A stretch of 50,879 nucleotides of DNA, taken from positions 1 through 50,879 of the forward strand of contig JANLGW010000035.1 in the NCBI GenBank assembly GCA_024653965.1, in the 5' to 3' direction. Made by a program: the position numbers and the translations under genes. The notes beneath the pieces are model-generated. The model ran no database searches and was not told the DNA's origin. It worked only from the letters and a program-made list of their open reading frames with translations. Positions 48,001 through 50,879 of this stretch are shown here, in pieces. The DNA comes from Rhodospirillales bacterium. Its GTDB lineage: Bacteria > Pseudomonadota > Alphaproteobacteria > Rhodospirillales > Magnetovibrionaceae. Each line of letters begins with the position of its first letter. Position 1 is the first letter of the stretch.

Positions 48001-50879
48001 TGGAACGGAAGCGTCGAAATGTCCTATCTGGTCAGTGATGGGCAGGCGTTGAGTGGCGCCACGGCCAAAATTACCGTCGATCCGGTCAATGACGCGCCCG
48101 TCGCCCAGGCCGATGCCTTGATCGCATACGAAGATCAGCCGTTGATCATCACGCCGCAGGCCATTTTGGGCAATGATGTTGATGTCGATGGGGATGCTTT
48201 GTCGGTCGTGAGCGTGTCGAAGGCCATGAACGGCACGGTTGCGATGACCGAAAGCGGCGGAATTCTCTTTACACCAGATGCTAATTTCAGCGGCTTTGCA
48301 TCATTCCAGTACGTCGTGTCCGATCCTTCCGGCGAAACGTCCGTGCAAAGCGTCGAAGTTTTTGTTCAGGCCGTCAATGACGCACCTGAAGTTGTCAGCG
48401 ATACGCTGAATGGGGTCGAAGATCAGGGTGTCGTTATCGCTTCGGACGCGTTGCTGTCCAACGACGTGGATATCGAAGGCGATGCCTTGACCATAGTCTC
48501 TGTTAAAAACGCCGTGAACGGCAGCGTGGAATTGACGGCGTCTGGGGATGTATTGTTTACGCCGGACGCGGATTTCAGCGGCGTCGCAACTTTTGACTAC
48601 ACCGTGGCCGATAGCGCGGGTGCGAAGAGTGTGGCAACGGCTAGCATTGAGGTGACGCCCATGAATGACACGCCTACGGTTAATGGCGTGGTTGGGCTTG
48701 CCGCCGATGAGGATCAGGCGGTGACGCTTTTCGAGAGTGATCTTCTGGGACTCGCTTCGGACGTGGATGGCGATATGTTGAGTGCCTCCGGCGTGACGGT
48801 CGTTTCCGGTAATGCTCGGGTTGTCGATTTTGGCGCGGGAAGCTGGGAAGTCATATCCGATGCGGACTGGCACGGTGAAGTTTCCATCGCATATCAAGTG
48901 AGCGACGGCGCAAGCCAGGTCGGTGGCATGGCAGTGTTGTCCGTCGCCGCCAAGAATGATGCGCCAACGGTCATTGTCGATGAGTTGAGCGTCACTGAAG
49001 ATGGTGTGCTTAGCATTCCAGGCTCCGATTTACTGACGAATGATTTTGATGTGGATGGGGACGCACTCGAGATCGTTTCTGTTGGCAGTGCTGTGAACGG
49101 CGCTGTTTTCTTGGATGGGTACGGCGTCGTTCATTTCACCCCGGATAAAAACTTTAATGGGCAAGCCCAGTTCGATTATACGGTTAAGGATTCTCAGGGC
49201 TCTCAATCCACGCAAAGTGTTTTTGTTGACGTGTCTCCGGTCAACGATACTCCGGTGGCGCTGACCGATTCCGTATCCGCCGATGAAAACGTTGATGTGT
49301 CTGGTACGTTGGAGGCTGTGGATATTGAGGGCGACGCGCTGACATTCGAACTGGTGTCACCACCGCCTCAAGGCACGCTGGTTCTAAACCAGGATGGCAG
49401 TTTTGTCTTCCAGCCGTCGGGCCAGTTCGAAGCGCTCATGGAAGGCGAAACGGCGCAAGTTTCGTTCATGTACTCTGTTTCCGATGGTTCGTTGATGGCT
49501 ACGAAACAGGCGATGGTCACTGTTGCAGGTCATGACGAGGTCGTCTACGGGCACGCCATCGACGGCTATATCGAGGGGGCGACCGTTTTTTCCGACACCA
49601 ACGGCAACGGCATTTTGGACGACGGTGAGGCTTATACAATCACCGGTGAGGACGGTTATTTTGCGCTTGAAGGGGGCCGTGGTCCGCTGGTGATGGTTGG
49701 CGGTACGGATGCCTCAACGCTTCAAGCATTCAAGGGAGTCCTCAAGGCTCCCGTGGGCTCTACGGTAATCACCCCCCTGACCACTTTGATGGCTGAACTG
49801 ATTGAGAGCGGCATGGCTGTGTCTGACGCTCAGGCTGCCGTGACCGCAGCTTTCGGATTGCCGACGGATGTCGAATTGACCGCCTTTGATCCCGCCGCAG
49901 CTGTGTTGTCCAACAACACGAACGTGGCTGTGCAAGGCGAATCCGTTTTGAGCGCGGGAATTCTCGTGCAAAATGCGATCATTCAGATTGCATCCATCAT
50001 TTCCGGCGCCAGCACCCTTACGGTGGCGGATGCTGGCATGGCGGTTGTCGAATACATTGCGGCGTTAATACAGAATCATTTCGGAGCGTTGGATTTAACC
50101 GACTCATCTTTTGCGCAGGGTATCATTAATGGTGCTGCGAATGCCGCAGAGCTCGGAACAGATGAGTTGGCGGCTGTTGCCGCTGCTGCGGATGAGGGGG
50201 GCGTTGTGGTTGCGGACACCGCAGGTCAATTACTCCAGGTGCAGATCGGCGGTGTGTCTGGAGCCGACTTATTACGCGATTTGGCCCAAGTTGCGCGTAT
50301 TGCTCAGAACGATGCCGCAGATGCCCTAGCTGAGGCTGTTTCTGCTGGTGACCAGAACTCTCTGGATGCGGCAGTCGATGCATATACGGGGGCGGGATTG
50401 GATGCTGCAGTCTCTGATGCTGTTGTGTCGGCTGGGGTTAGCACCGTCAATGATGGGCCAATTTCCGGCAACGATATAGTTGACGGCACGGAAGATGCGG
50501 TGCTTAGGATTTTTCCGGAAGAGCTCTTGGGTAACGATGTCGATGTGAACGGAGATGCGCTGAACATCGTTTCCGTTGAAGCTGTATCGGGCGGGATCGT
50601 TGAGTTGGATGCTGATGGTTCCGTGATGTTTGTCCCGGAAAAGAACTTCTTTGGCGAAGCATCCTTTGTATATACCGCTTCAGATGGCCGGGGAGGTCTC
50701 TCTTCCTCGACGGTAACGATTCAGATCGCTGCCACCAATGATGGCCCGGTTGCGGTAGCGGACACGGGGGCGACGAACGAAGATGCATTGGTGACCTTGG
50801 ACGTTCTGGCCAACGACACTGACGTCGACCTGAGCGACACGCACACGGTGGACGCGGTGGCGGTGACCTCCGGCCTGGG
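27085..50879 (+). CDS. Giant RTX / cadherin-like / propeller surface protein with subtilase and Hint domains (3' end outside window)
   Basis: One frame is open from the ATG at 27085 (GGAG about 7 bases upstream) to the window end: at least 7,931 codons, no stop. Order by codon: N-terminal region 1-734; Hint domain 735-863; EF-hand-like linker about 868-1040; RTX 1 about 1083-1229; a cadherin-like repeat; kexin-like subtilase about 1375-1716; P-domain about 1718-1851; serralysin-type RTX 2 to about 2119; then alternating seven-fold propeller-like arrays, RTX blocks and cadherin-like arrays, with two Ala/Ser-rich domains. No signal peptide is visible, which fits T1SS export. The protein is presumably secreted by a T1SS, folds on external calcium and acts as adhesin, toxin or processing enzyme. 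HlyC-type acylation is likely from the operon. The C-terminal secretion signal lies beyond the window. Confidence 0.93.
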   Translation, partial: MPEIYDKNVAAGYQNELSAYLTKLKDPAATISAADRAKALANAQEYYGYLERCGIEYGSAGYQVSTNQGLFGEAANELLEYGIATAHRDFNSLEIEEMRQNISIELAFRDAGLRGNSSDGNIPYSDIAKYHYPVFEDNGIAREYWGGSFFEEFVGSGSYMLYYKVADGHVASGSIDLATYEYKLYRYGIPAILNSEIKNGVNASIAYDILSDSTVIEQIALSPNHETSWSIILDIRDAGLTGVFNELKVNAFTWNPDGSATATLQAGGSVHVHPDGFWYSTDTTGTATYHYLSNPNDPAGGSTKKTAITYPDHSATLIYWDNSGVLYDSSGKEVGAIFANGIVAGVNADGYDYYTAEDGSTIVFVGGPTDRQIFTNADGTQYTVDFNPNDNTYTVIDKVGNVVETGGVLAFDATKFYQPSADSGALPPSSVQKTQDYVEVITPDGRIVRTATHGSYLVGGASISRQVTLQDGTQSTFYADGTQKVDYATPISGLISSETKNAAGLVTERTFSRPIDMTLSQDRLLVLNYVPQAALSLSGLPEITSFGNLGGGSFVIEGGGKTVFVDGNPHDIYAGTSFDENTGAITVNYSNGSSRITGGDFMIETRIDPVTGQSLAYAMPMDAVPKSYFNDEGSSLANLLGAFSIDPTKTQLFLQDQSINNLVSDWDGVSYSEPTKSMTVMIDDITVSASQLEAKAGLQSNVSTLADLVWSQIEDWGKAIFTSGPPIPKTESSVCFEGATPVLMANGSEKPIAEIEVGDSVMAFDGCGELEPRRVSHLYRHEDREIVEMLGGGPRLTPMHRFLTENEEYQAILAVERGARLVRGDGRVVRFEGLKPVAGRHAVYNFTVEGLHTYVAGGYRVHNNKQQPVILDLNGNNVIDLIGIEDSEAFFNVDADAFRERVGWVKGGDGILALDIGGDGVIDQINEIAFSGYHPAARTDLEGLRLAFDTDGNAVFDQADARWNEFRIWQDANENGVSDAGEVKTLADLGITSIGLQGAGQQEERDGNFIFGYAQYTRADGTTGMAGDVALQTGDLGFAWGTDADGNTILTDETGRKQAIVDSVYGSSIDLAATGLSVVVGGNGNDRLFTFGDADVRMVGGMGHDIIGAGAGDDVLVGGAGADYLIGGAGNDVLKFDADDKEVNGGVGFDVGYVEGSKGVTLDLNVASIEAVFGGDGRDILTSSGFGAEVMDGGAGNDVLRAGRGDDYLSGGTGNDLLDGGEGQDIAGYLGNAEGYDISIAADGSATVTDIDVSDGDTGIDRLYNVERIQFSDLIVNLGGENNNPFARADSFQILGSNTLNILASDLLDNDIDFDGDTLKIAAIGKAIGGTAILAADGTVSFVADEGFVGEASFSYTVSDGQGGKDDATATIDVFKALPTDPLFSKQWFLYQINAVQAWEDYTGKGVIIADIESGGVEYTHSDLSPNYNTSLDYDYVNGDADPFVFSSDDGHATAVMGIFGAARNGIGGVGVAYDATLTNFQASLGASGLSARQNIYQADVANLIGIYAQPFKVDFKSTAYAGWNSALQKAVTSGRGGLGTVMAVTGGNQRHDVDHSGGEYYEASSTNYDNYVNSRYTIAVGAVNPGDQYTFSAPGANMLVAAPGEILLTTDRSGDVGYNDGSRGIPDDYTWFAGTCGGTPVVSGVCALMLEANPNLGYRDVQEILAYSSRKNDPASIGWEFNGARTWNGGGLQVSHDYGYGMVDAYAAVRLAESWTAQGTAVNEVSSAASSSVSRNIPDGGAISSTVSIAQNLIIDQVEVDLSIDHNHLGDLYVSLTSPDGTESVLMDRAGKDPDNATDLGLGATSLRFTMGSVHHWGESSAGTWTLTVKDMVSGNTGTLNNWALRVYGDVSTGDDTFVYTNDYASFTGDDTLGRRELSDTGGVDTINTSVIAQSAFIDLSGMVASKIAGNDLSITSGSVIENAFSGDGDDILLGNDSNNWLRGGRGDDVLAGGGGADILSGGDGVDTADYASASSGVTVDLVTGGTGGDASGDIYNSIENVTGTVFADTITGDASENLLSGGADDDILSGGDGDDRLTGGDGADHLWGGSGNDLLFGGGGDDRLDGGAGSGDVAFYIGNRSDHVITTEGATTTVQGSHGLDVITNVEILRFDDGDVYIAGANTKPKVQADTFSIQEDGTLIIAAASLLSNDSDSDGDALKIVSVGNPINGSVYLEGINVVFTPDENFSGQALFEYTVDDGKTGRATAPVTINIQAINDNPEGESSIVVLAAGGKAFGRLSAKDIDSNLASIKFELETGPAHGLVTVNADGSYTYTPAPGFFGSDTFEFSTIDSAGGIGIGQVDIQVRGMPQFDETFDVNSTVRPPEDGDASVMGPAIATLANGDFVITWPTILPDHDGSEIVAQRFDQSGNLVGGEFRVNEYEISDQTMSAIVALADGGFVVSWASWYQDWDMYAVVARRFNAAGEPVGEEFVINENISSYQDSPALSALPDGGFVAVWESYNQDGSLGGVYGRRYDKSGAPSSSEFQVNTYTENWQYEPDVVTLSEGNFVVVWDSYEQDGAYHGIYGQMYDYNGSAIGHEFQVHTWTEYSQMRPAVTAMADGGFLVIWEDGDNNPAPGGGWDVAGQRYDALGRPVGGEFRVNFADYWGNETRPTVTTLSNGGFVVVWQSETDGMLRGQTFDAVSNPTDDLFTVDAPSIVQNWMPSIAPLDNGSFVVTWQAPLVSGGANEIHARIVSGAGASTTTVINFTGRDGNDALFGGAGDDVLNGAGGDDTLSGGAGDDMLDGGDGSDTAVFSGNLDEYDITVRDGQFVVRHVSPSGSDDGTIRLSNIEFAKFLNVTVDLSSGFLPPEVKDAKIVAPIGSGPIEGSIDARDPDGDDAALIYSVGNGPANGTLTLNEDGTYVYMPVQDFHGEDSFSIKVSDEAGITRYSKVSVDIVPTHNRNTSFQVNTDMVGTKADWGDYHYHQKPKIAALENGSFVTVWAKKAPGSDDYDVMSQHFDASGHPIGGEERINVYANGMQYLPSVTAMDDGGYLVVWTSQNGYSEELRARRYDQTGSPTSQEFKISDNATALKRAPSVAALSGGGFAVSWQSWHLDGAWHQDGDWGVYSRTFDATGRALSNDVLTNTHTANLQYEPVVTALGDGGFLTVWTSLMQDGSYHEVYAQRFDGNGSPVGSEYRINTGTQSVQFCPSVSVLSNGNIVAVWQDYDGEPAPSHSWDLTGQILTADGTKIGGEFRININDIPYSQKTPSIVSLSDGGFAVAWESQHSNYSEVLVQRFGADGTPSRSEQRFQSEYPLSYFFEWDDSLAPSIAELSDGSLAVVWHAASMLGGDMSVFARVIDPDSTTNFIEQNIVGGQGNDVLFGADADDHIDGGMGDDHLQGNAGDDIIAGGEGDDVARYAGNASDYVLTQDSDTITVTDINTGDGVDEGRDILTGVEELQFNDRSYFFDATNNTPIAKGDSLSIDEDTVLTIDASLLLSNDEDLDADTLFISAVGPAANGTVNLDNLGRIVFTPAENYSGSASFGYVVSDGKGGTSIATVNLDILSINDVPDTGEDTVYTVEENAVSIPISGLLANDVDVDGDEITFLFAGNAVHGVVDNDGVGNLVFTPTPNFFGVAAFDYVVRDSHGEMSIQTARVVVANKNDVPVVSGAVSFTMVEDAMMAITEAQLLSVSKDVDGDRLRVVNLMMPDGVGVLHDNGNGSWTFLPDMDWNGVVELSYVISDGSVMVPASATINVVSVDDAPVTTPDHYATLTDVPLTLTVADLMANDVEVEGQAMEFVSVINAVGGTVSVNGDGNIVFTADAGFEGFATFDYTLRDSQGNSTTETVSVLTRIANTAPVANADDLGGVEDTTFTISSAVLLENDVDAEGDDLEVLSVSNAAHGAVSMNADGNITFTPDADFDGVATFDYVVSDRFGGSVSTGTVNLNLASVNDAPVVSFDALSGEEDASLTIAPQQLVGNDTDVDGDSLSILSVGNAVGGTVSLDGNTGNAVFTPHADFNGTATFTYTATDGRGGIATGDVQIAVAALNDALVAGSGSTLVGTEDGALVITDAEILSRVGDVDGDTLSVLGAQVLSGDGSIANNSDGTWTFTPAMNWFGAVALSFSVSDGMGTVDALINAEIAPVNDAPEVSVDTLSVVEDTTLQFIAADLLANDTDVEGGVLGVVSVADAVGGTVSLADGQVTFVPNPDFDGTATFTYVVSDGQGGVSTGTASVDVSPVNDAPSSVVLTNATDNQTPVTGQIQVPDVDNAPDELTYALDSLPAHGTAEMAADGTYTYTPVEGAWAYTGVDTFTFTATDPNGLTSTNTVEITVTGRSDGQDLVDRFEPFEAGMTSQSMKAIAMADGGFLVTWIDTQVWGDYKMHTQRHGADGVAAGVPSVLGLSYFSPASFDVVALPDGGWLTTWGGYGSDYPVRAQRFSADGSAFGDMFKVNTTTSSMIMSGLQRMPKVAVQDDGSFAVTWVGDYYGMPYSDWRSVYVQCFDASGAPVGGETKLASFRGESSPGGFPTIAALSDGAYQIVWGEQQPTNSYKIAYSGRKIAADGTLVGNPFAPAFDVTNSQRSHQVAALSDGGFVVIWLGYDSNTLQHSVVYQRFDNAGQPVGSQEVVVSTMDRIHSPDMSIAQNGDIYVTWLEPDGSNWGRRYGAGDDAGGDPFLIAIKPVNALGGTDIIALNDGSVVALWKDSNMTQARLYSMEDIYLEGGTGDDALLSGIRGDIMSGAGGDDTLEGWGGDDIISGGSGNDWIDGGSGEDTAVFSGSARDYAISRQTVDVQVETTVTDLVGDQGADMIVKVEFLRFDDMVLRVDGENVVVNVEDEMFAINEDETLILASSNLLANDFDIDGTAPLQIQSVTATNGVASLGADGIVTFIPDAHFFGEVGLAYMVLDSNGVLVEGTAHINIAPVPDATIADDDARTLRKNEVLLAALPVFEPDGEALTYDVVSEPVGGTIQLNADGSYTYTPNADFTGHDTFTYRVTDESGETASASVDLSVLPGGTREFRAVLDETQVNTTTSGYQNYPHIASLKDGGYVIAWEGVGGTYGYTVYAQRYDMDGNPVGDEFEAVPTAYGSFDNVGVIGLAGGGFAVTYGSGGHIYNADGSSRGDGFSVSGQMKRIVSAMPDGTFMVSDRNGNEFHTQHFDADGVLLNTFVSGAESTSLSWSSNAGPAVALPDGGFMQFYGKADSYNVFAGIFATRYDASGSQVGDEVTIHTVASSANLSCAAVALSDGSGVFTVWSDSSYDVYGQVLGNDGAPKGDVFAINTTLSGYQRDPSIIATADGNYAVAWVSPDQNGDGVFLRRFDGDGNPIDGETQINVSTTGWQQVISLAATGDGGIAATWQSPDQQGDGVFSRKFKDVKTFLDGGSGNDALIGDEQDNVLSGYGGSDTFDAGAGDDTLSGGAGDDHLDGGAGYDTAVYEGDIHNYAFANNGGGSFTLTDTVGAEGVDIVTNVEQLQFANGDVYLDGTNNAPFIKPDAFSTDEDVPLKVAVSKLLANDTDFEGDAISLQGVGSAVGGTVVVDAYGYITFTPTPNHHGAASFSYTITDARGAARTTTVHVTVNSVEDTPEAADDILNVDKDQTLAGNLPATDDDGQTLTYTLNQAPLAGDVTVNTDGSFAYTPVSGFTGQDSFTYKVMDSTGLEDSGTIHLSVLPVGGEGGSSDDVIVGDDGDNLLIGLGGNDDLSGGAGADTLLGGTGNDALDGGADMDVAVFSGSVSNYQIARGDTLGSATVTNLFGAGGVDTVVNVETLQFADAMMLLDDRNNAPSGKDDYAYTSMNTPLTLTAAGMTLNDTDFDGDNLFVEAVGSAVGGIVGMDGDGNIVFTPDIGFSGAATFEYTVSDGSGGVSTAVVNVQVNKAPEISEDAFFELNEDEIIVLTEADLLANASDPDGDVMSVTDVSVQSGAASIVDNGDGSWTLTPDGEWSGNIALSYYVTDGAMSASAHANVMVKTVNDAPLVQQDFLATFEDTALIVSAAELIANDSDPEGNALTLVSVGGAMNGTVSCSGAEGIRFTPDVNFNGTASFEYTVWDGTTGLNTQTVLVDVTPLNDAPDTNADSVVGVEDTALILSPASLLGNDSDLEGDALEIVGIGGALNGTVSLDGDGNVVFVPDADFNGAASFEYTASDGNGGETTQAVMVDIFGTPDAPVVTASTVLSVNEDVTFIVTEAELLSNVSDPDGDTVSILGGVTSSTATVTKNLNGTWTVSMPSDFNGTATLNYLVWDGSNIVNANTNIDITPVNDVPVVEGETLLAKQEMSVTYTPIQLLANDMDIDGDVLSISGVSNAVGGGVVLNADGTVTFNPETGFWGTGEFQYTVSDGNGGEVIATATVEVAPRIVSGEVIDGYIEGATVFADANNNGVLDEGEVSVRTGTNGSFTLVGGTGPLVMVGGIDVSTGVAFEGVMRAPEGATIVSPLTTLLSSMVDSGKTVEEATALVSQALGITGTVDLMSFDPVEASLSTSSEQKTVGAEVMTAAILVQNTVLQMSSVISGASNGGSQIDGETSVNAVFKTLAEKIFTQPADVDLTNASTVQNVMNTAAASAGLSTEEVGVVATISGDASSVISGSSQAVKAVKDSAVVGEAVLQGLAKVAVVAQGNASIELKAAASGNGTTDIASVLNKYSGSSLESEISNAQIGDVNGADIGTDGADTLTGDAGVDVIDGLGGDDVMSGGAGNDRLTGGLGNDTLDGGEGVDVAVYAGKINQYTVTKAVDGSCTVSDGVDATDVVTNVERLEFEDRVLYLDGTNNDPVARTDTLSSTEDEVLSIPVIDLLANDWDLEDGTLTISEVGAALNGVVALDGMGNVLFTPDPDFSGRAQFQYTVVDSQGGTFVETVYIDVTPVNDAPVTAVDAFTLEEDGRVSISFEMLMSNDSDVEGGDLSFVGFSAPQNGVLKPGAGGILTYVPDADFSGTDTFSYTIKDDAGTESSGTVILDVLQTNDAPIIHGQTILRTDEDTSLTFMADDLLGQVSDDEGDRLSVSGLILTGGAGQLVRNRDGSWAFTPPQDWNGSVEMSYLVSDGQALSGATAKITVDPVNDAPVAQADALIAYEDQPLIITPQAILGNDVDVDGDALSVVSVSKAMNGTVAMTESGGILFTPDANFSGFASFQYVVSDPSGETSVQSVEVFVQAVNDAPEVVSDTLNGVEDQGVVIASDALLSNDVDIEGDALTIVSVKNAVNGSVELTASGDVLFTPDADFSGVATFDYTVADSAGAKSVATASIEVTPMNDTPTVNGVVGLAADEDQAVTLFESDLLGLASDVDGDMLSASGVTVVSGNARVVDFGAGSWEVISDADWHGEVSIAYQVSDGASQVGGMAVLSVAAKNDAPTVIVDELSVTEDGVLSIPGSDLLTNDFDVDGDALEIVSVGSAVNGAVFLDGYGVVHFTPDKNFNGQAQFDYTVKDSQGSQSTQSVFVDVSPVNDTPVALTDSVSADENVDVSGTLEAVDIEGDALTFELVSPPPQGTLVLNQDGSFVFQPSGQFEALMEGETAQVSFMYSVSDGSLMATKQAMVTVAGHDEVVYGHAIDGYIEGATVFSDTNGNGILDDGEAYTITGEDGYFALEGGRGPLVMVGGTDASTLQAFKGVLKAPVGSTVITPLTTLMAELIESGMAVSDAQAAVTAAFGLPTDVELTAFDPAAAVLSNNTNVAVQGESVLSAGILVQNAIIQIASIISGASTLTVADAGMAVVEYIAALIQNHFGALDLTDSSFAQGIINGAANAAELGTDELAAVAAAADEGGVVVADTAGQLLQVQIGGVSGADLLRDLAQVARIAQNDAADALAEAVSAGDQNSLDAAVDAYTGAGLDAAVSDAVVSAGVSTVNDGPISGNDIVDGTEDAVLRIFPEELLGNDVDVNGDALNIVSVEAVSGGIVELDADGSVMFVPEKNFFGEASFVYTASDGRGGLSSSTVTIQIAATNDGPVAVADTGATNEDALVTLDVLANDTDVDLSDTHTVDAVAVTSGL
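29287..29676 (+). other. Hint (intein/hedgehog-like) autoprocessing domain
   Basis: Codons 735-863. It starts with Cys735 in CFEGATPVLMANGSEKPIAE, has block B-like PRLTPMHRFL, and ends in GLHTYVAGGYRVHNN with the terminal His-Asn. The next residue is Asn, not Cys/Ser/Thr, as in bacterial intein-like domains that cleave rather than splice. It would cut the giant protein near residue 735 or 863. Confidence 0.85.
29686..30200 (+). other. EF-hand-like calcium-binding linker of RTX proteins
   Basis: Asp/Asn-rich repeats such as ILDLNGNNVIDLIGIED, ALDIGGDGVIDQINEIAF, FDTDGNAVFDQADARWNEF and WQDANENGVSDAGEVKTLAD. This is the conserved stretch often found in front of RTX blocks. Confidence 0.75.
30331..30771 (+). 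other. RTX nonapeptide block 1
   Basis: GGxGxD-type repeats, for example GNGNDRLFTFGD, GAGDDVLVGGAGADYLIGGA and GTGNDLLDGGEGQD. Calcium-dependent beta-roll. Confidence 0.9.
31207..32232 (+). other. Kexin-like subtilase (S8) domain with Ser-to-Cys nucleophile
   Basis: Catalytic Asp1411 lies in VIIADIESGGVEYTHSDL, His1452 in DDGHATAVMGIFGAARNG, oxyanion Asn1549 in VTGGNQ, and the nucleophile position in FAGTCGGTPVVSGVCALM is Cys1637 where the family has GTS. Sequence and spacing otherwise match bacterial kexin-like proteases. Confidence 0.88.
32236..32637 (+). other. Proprotein convertase P-domain
   Basis: A jelly-roll domain directly after the subtilase: VDLSIDHNHLGDLYVSLTSP, then WGESSAGTWTLTVKDM and GTLNNWALRVYG. 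It is the usual companion of kexin-type proteases. Confidence 0.88.
32641..33440 (+). other. Serralysin-type C-terminal domain and RTX block 2
   Basis: It opens like the Peptidase_M10_C region (DDTLGRRELSDTGGVDTINT, then SAFIDLSGM) and continues with repeats such as GGRGDDVLAGGGGADILSGG and GGSGNDLLFGGGGDDRLDGG. No M10 zinc site is present. Confidence 0.85.
34021..35200 (+). other. Propeller-like array 1, seven repeats
   Basis: Seven repeats of about 56 residues, each like EFQVNTYTENWQYEPDVVTL plus xxGxFVVVW. Repeat cores start near 34036, 34212, 34380, 34547, 34710, 34885 and 35043. A nine-G run lies at 34825-34833. Confidence 0.75.
35215..35355 (+). other. RTX block 3
   Basis: GRDGNDALFGGAGDDVLNGA, then GGDDTLSGGAGDDMLDGGDG; directly after propeller-like array 1. 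Confidence 0.9.
35803..37020 (+). other. Propeller-like array 2, seven repeats
   Basis: Repeat cores near 35812, 36004, 36160, 36340, 36508, 36679 and 36841; consensus (E)F.(I/V)N, then (P)SV..L.(D/N)GGF.V.W. Confidence 0.75.
37036..37190 (+). other. RTX block 4
   Basis: GGQGNDVLFGADADDHIDGG, then GDDHLQGNAGDDIIAGGEGD; directly after propeller-like array 2. Confidence 0.9.
37330..39940 (+). other. Nine cadherin-like repeats
   Basis: About 95 residues each, with the recurring frame NDAPV...ED, LLANDxDxDGDxL, NGTVxxxxxGxxxFTPxxxF, then GxAxFxYxVSDGxGG. These are VCBS/cadherin-like domains of bacterial adhesins with acidic calcium-binding linkers. Confidence 0.88.
39945..41080 (+). other. Propeller-like array 3, seven repeats
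   Basis: Repeat cores near 39955, 40120, 40270, 40460, 40636, 40806 and 40949. They are more divergent than arrays 1 and 2 but keep ALSDGGFVVIW-type strands. Confidence 0.7.
41092..41250 (+). other. RTX block 5
   Basis: GGTGDDALLSG, then GAGGDDTLEGWGGDDIISGG and GSGNDWIDGGSGEDTAVFSG. Confidence 0.9.
41395..41985 (+). other. Two cadherin-like repeats
   Basis: They begin at INEDETLILASSNLLANDFD and DDDARTLRKNEVLLAALPVF; they link RTX block 5 to propeller-like array 4. Confidence 0.8.
41995..43065 (+). other. Propeller-like array 4, seven repeats
   Basis: Repeat cores near 42002, 42169, 42303, 42424, 42604, 42757 and 42917. Repeats 2-4 are degenerate. Confidence 0.65.
43072..43230 (+). other. 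RTX block 6
   Basis: GGSGNDALIGDEQDNVLSGY, then GAGDDTLSGGAGDDHLDGGA. Confidence 0.9.
43966..44120 (+). other. RTX block 7
   Basis: GDDGDNLLIGLGGNDDLSGG, then GADTLLGGTGNDALDGG; preceded by two cadherin-like repeats (43375-43950). Confidence 0.9.
44270..46000 (+). other. Six cadherin-like repeats
   Basis: Repeat starts are marked by NAPSGKDDYAY, KAPEISEDAFF, NDAPLVQQDF, NDAPDTNADSV, DAPVVTASTV and NDVPVVEGET. Confidence 0.85.
46006..46910 (+). other. Ala/Ser-rich domain A (paralogue of 49546-50445)
   Basis: About 300 residues. It opens with an SdrD/dockerin-like calcium loop (DGYIEGATVFADANNNGVLD), then IVSPLTTLLSSMVDSG, and continues as a long Ala/Ser/Val-rich helical stretch (AEVMTAAILVQNTVLQMSSV). 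I do not recognise the helical part. Confidence 0.7.
46912..47070 (+). other. RTX block 8
   Basis: GTDGADTLTGDAGVDVIDGL, then GGDDVMSGGAGNDRLTGGLG and NDTLDGGEG. Confidence 0.9.
47215..49545 (+). other. Eight cadherin-like repeats
   Basis: Repeat starts are NDPVARTD, NDAPVTAVD, NDAPIIHG, NDAPVAQAD, NDAPEVVSD, NDTPTVNG, NDAPTVIVD and NDTPVALTD. Confidence 0.87.
49546..50445 (+). other. Ala/Ser-rich domain B (paralogue of 46006-46910)
   Basis: DGYIEGATVFSDTNGNGILD, GPLVMVGGTDAST, ITPLTTLMAELIESG, then SAGILVQNAIIQIASIISGA. Same order of elements as domain A. Two cadherin-like repeats follow to the window end. Confidence 0.7.

Noticed and set aside
37330-49545. Periodic repeats considered as a CRISPR array or DNA satellite
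   Set aside because: The period is about 290 bp, it is protein-level (cadherin-like), and there are no short identical repeats with spacers.
27085-50879. Many short open frames on both strands of the giant gene
   Set aside because: They are shadows of one continuous GC-rich, repeat-rich coding frame.

Overview
The window looks like an alphaproteobacterial chromosome segment. The basis is a pair of type I secretion operons with a giant RTX/cadherin-like protein, moderately high GC in the secretion genes, and a tRNA-Lys(CTT) carrying an encoded CCA. A Rhodospirillales-type host is a guess; no rRNA or species marker is present.

Layout. (1) 1-2462: the end of a type I secretion (T1SS) ABC transporter and its HlyD-type adaptor. 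(2) 2568-2706: tRNA-Lys and its terminator. A tyrosine integrase ends about 130 bp beyond the tRNA, so this is the left edge of an integrated island. (3) 2771-4924: integrase, a small AlpA/excisionase-like protein and a divergent HTH regulator. (4) 5802-10696: two convergent, tightly packed operons. The plus operon encodes a protein resembling the helical domain of 5-hydroxymethyl-dU DNA kinases, a thymidylate-synthase (TS)-fold enzyme and an AcpS-type phosphopantetheinyl transferase. The minus operon encodes a short acyl-carrier-like protein, an XRE repressor, an ImmA/IrrE peptidase and a second, divergent TS-like protein. I read this as one undescribed seven-gene system linking nucleotide/DNA base modification to a carrier protein. 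(5) 10872-12754: a dCTP-deaminase-like protein that lacks key catalytic residues and has a membrane anchor, and an unknown protein. (6) 12984-18852: a 5.9-kb segment bounded by perfect 25-bp inverted repeats. It holds an ATP-grasp/radical-SAM fusion, an alpha/beta-hydrolase/EgtD-like methyltransferase fusion and a converging pentapeptide-repeat gene. A complete XerC/D-like recombinase gene ends 2 bp outside the right repeat. The repeats look like recombinase core sites, so the segment may be invertible. (7) 19764-20438: no intact gene, but a decayed IS3-type transposase remnant.

(8) 20439-24376: a second T1SS operon on the minus strand (HlyB-type exporter, then HlyD adaptor). Divergent from it, 24757-50879 encodes two HlyC-family acyltransferases, a membrane-anchored unknown protein interrupted by a 12-C tract, and a giant open reading frame that starts at 27085 and is still open at the window end (at least 7,931 codons). 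The giant protein contains a Hint domain, an EF-hand-like linker, a kexin-like subtilase in which the nucleophile Ser is Cys, a P-domain, eight RTX blocks, four arrays of exactly seven propeller-like repeats, about 33 cadherin-like repeats and two paralogous Ala/Ser-rich domains. The acyltransferases probably modify it and one of the T1SS pairs probably exports it. The window therefore combines a surface-adhesin/toxin locus with an island carrying two candidate novel systems.
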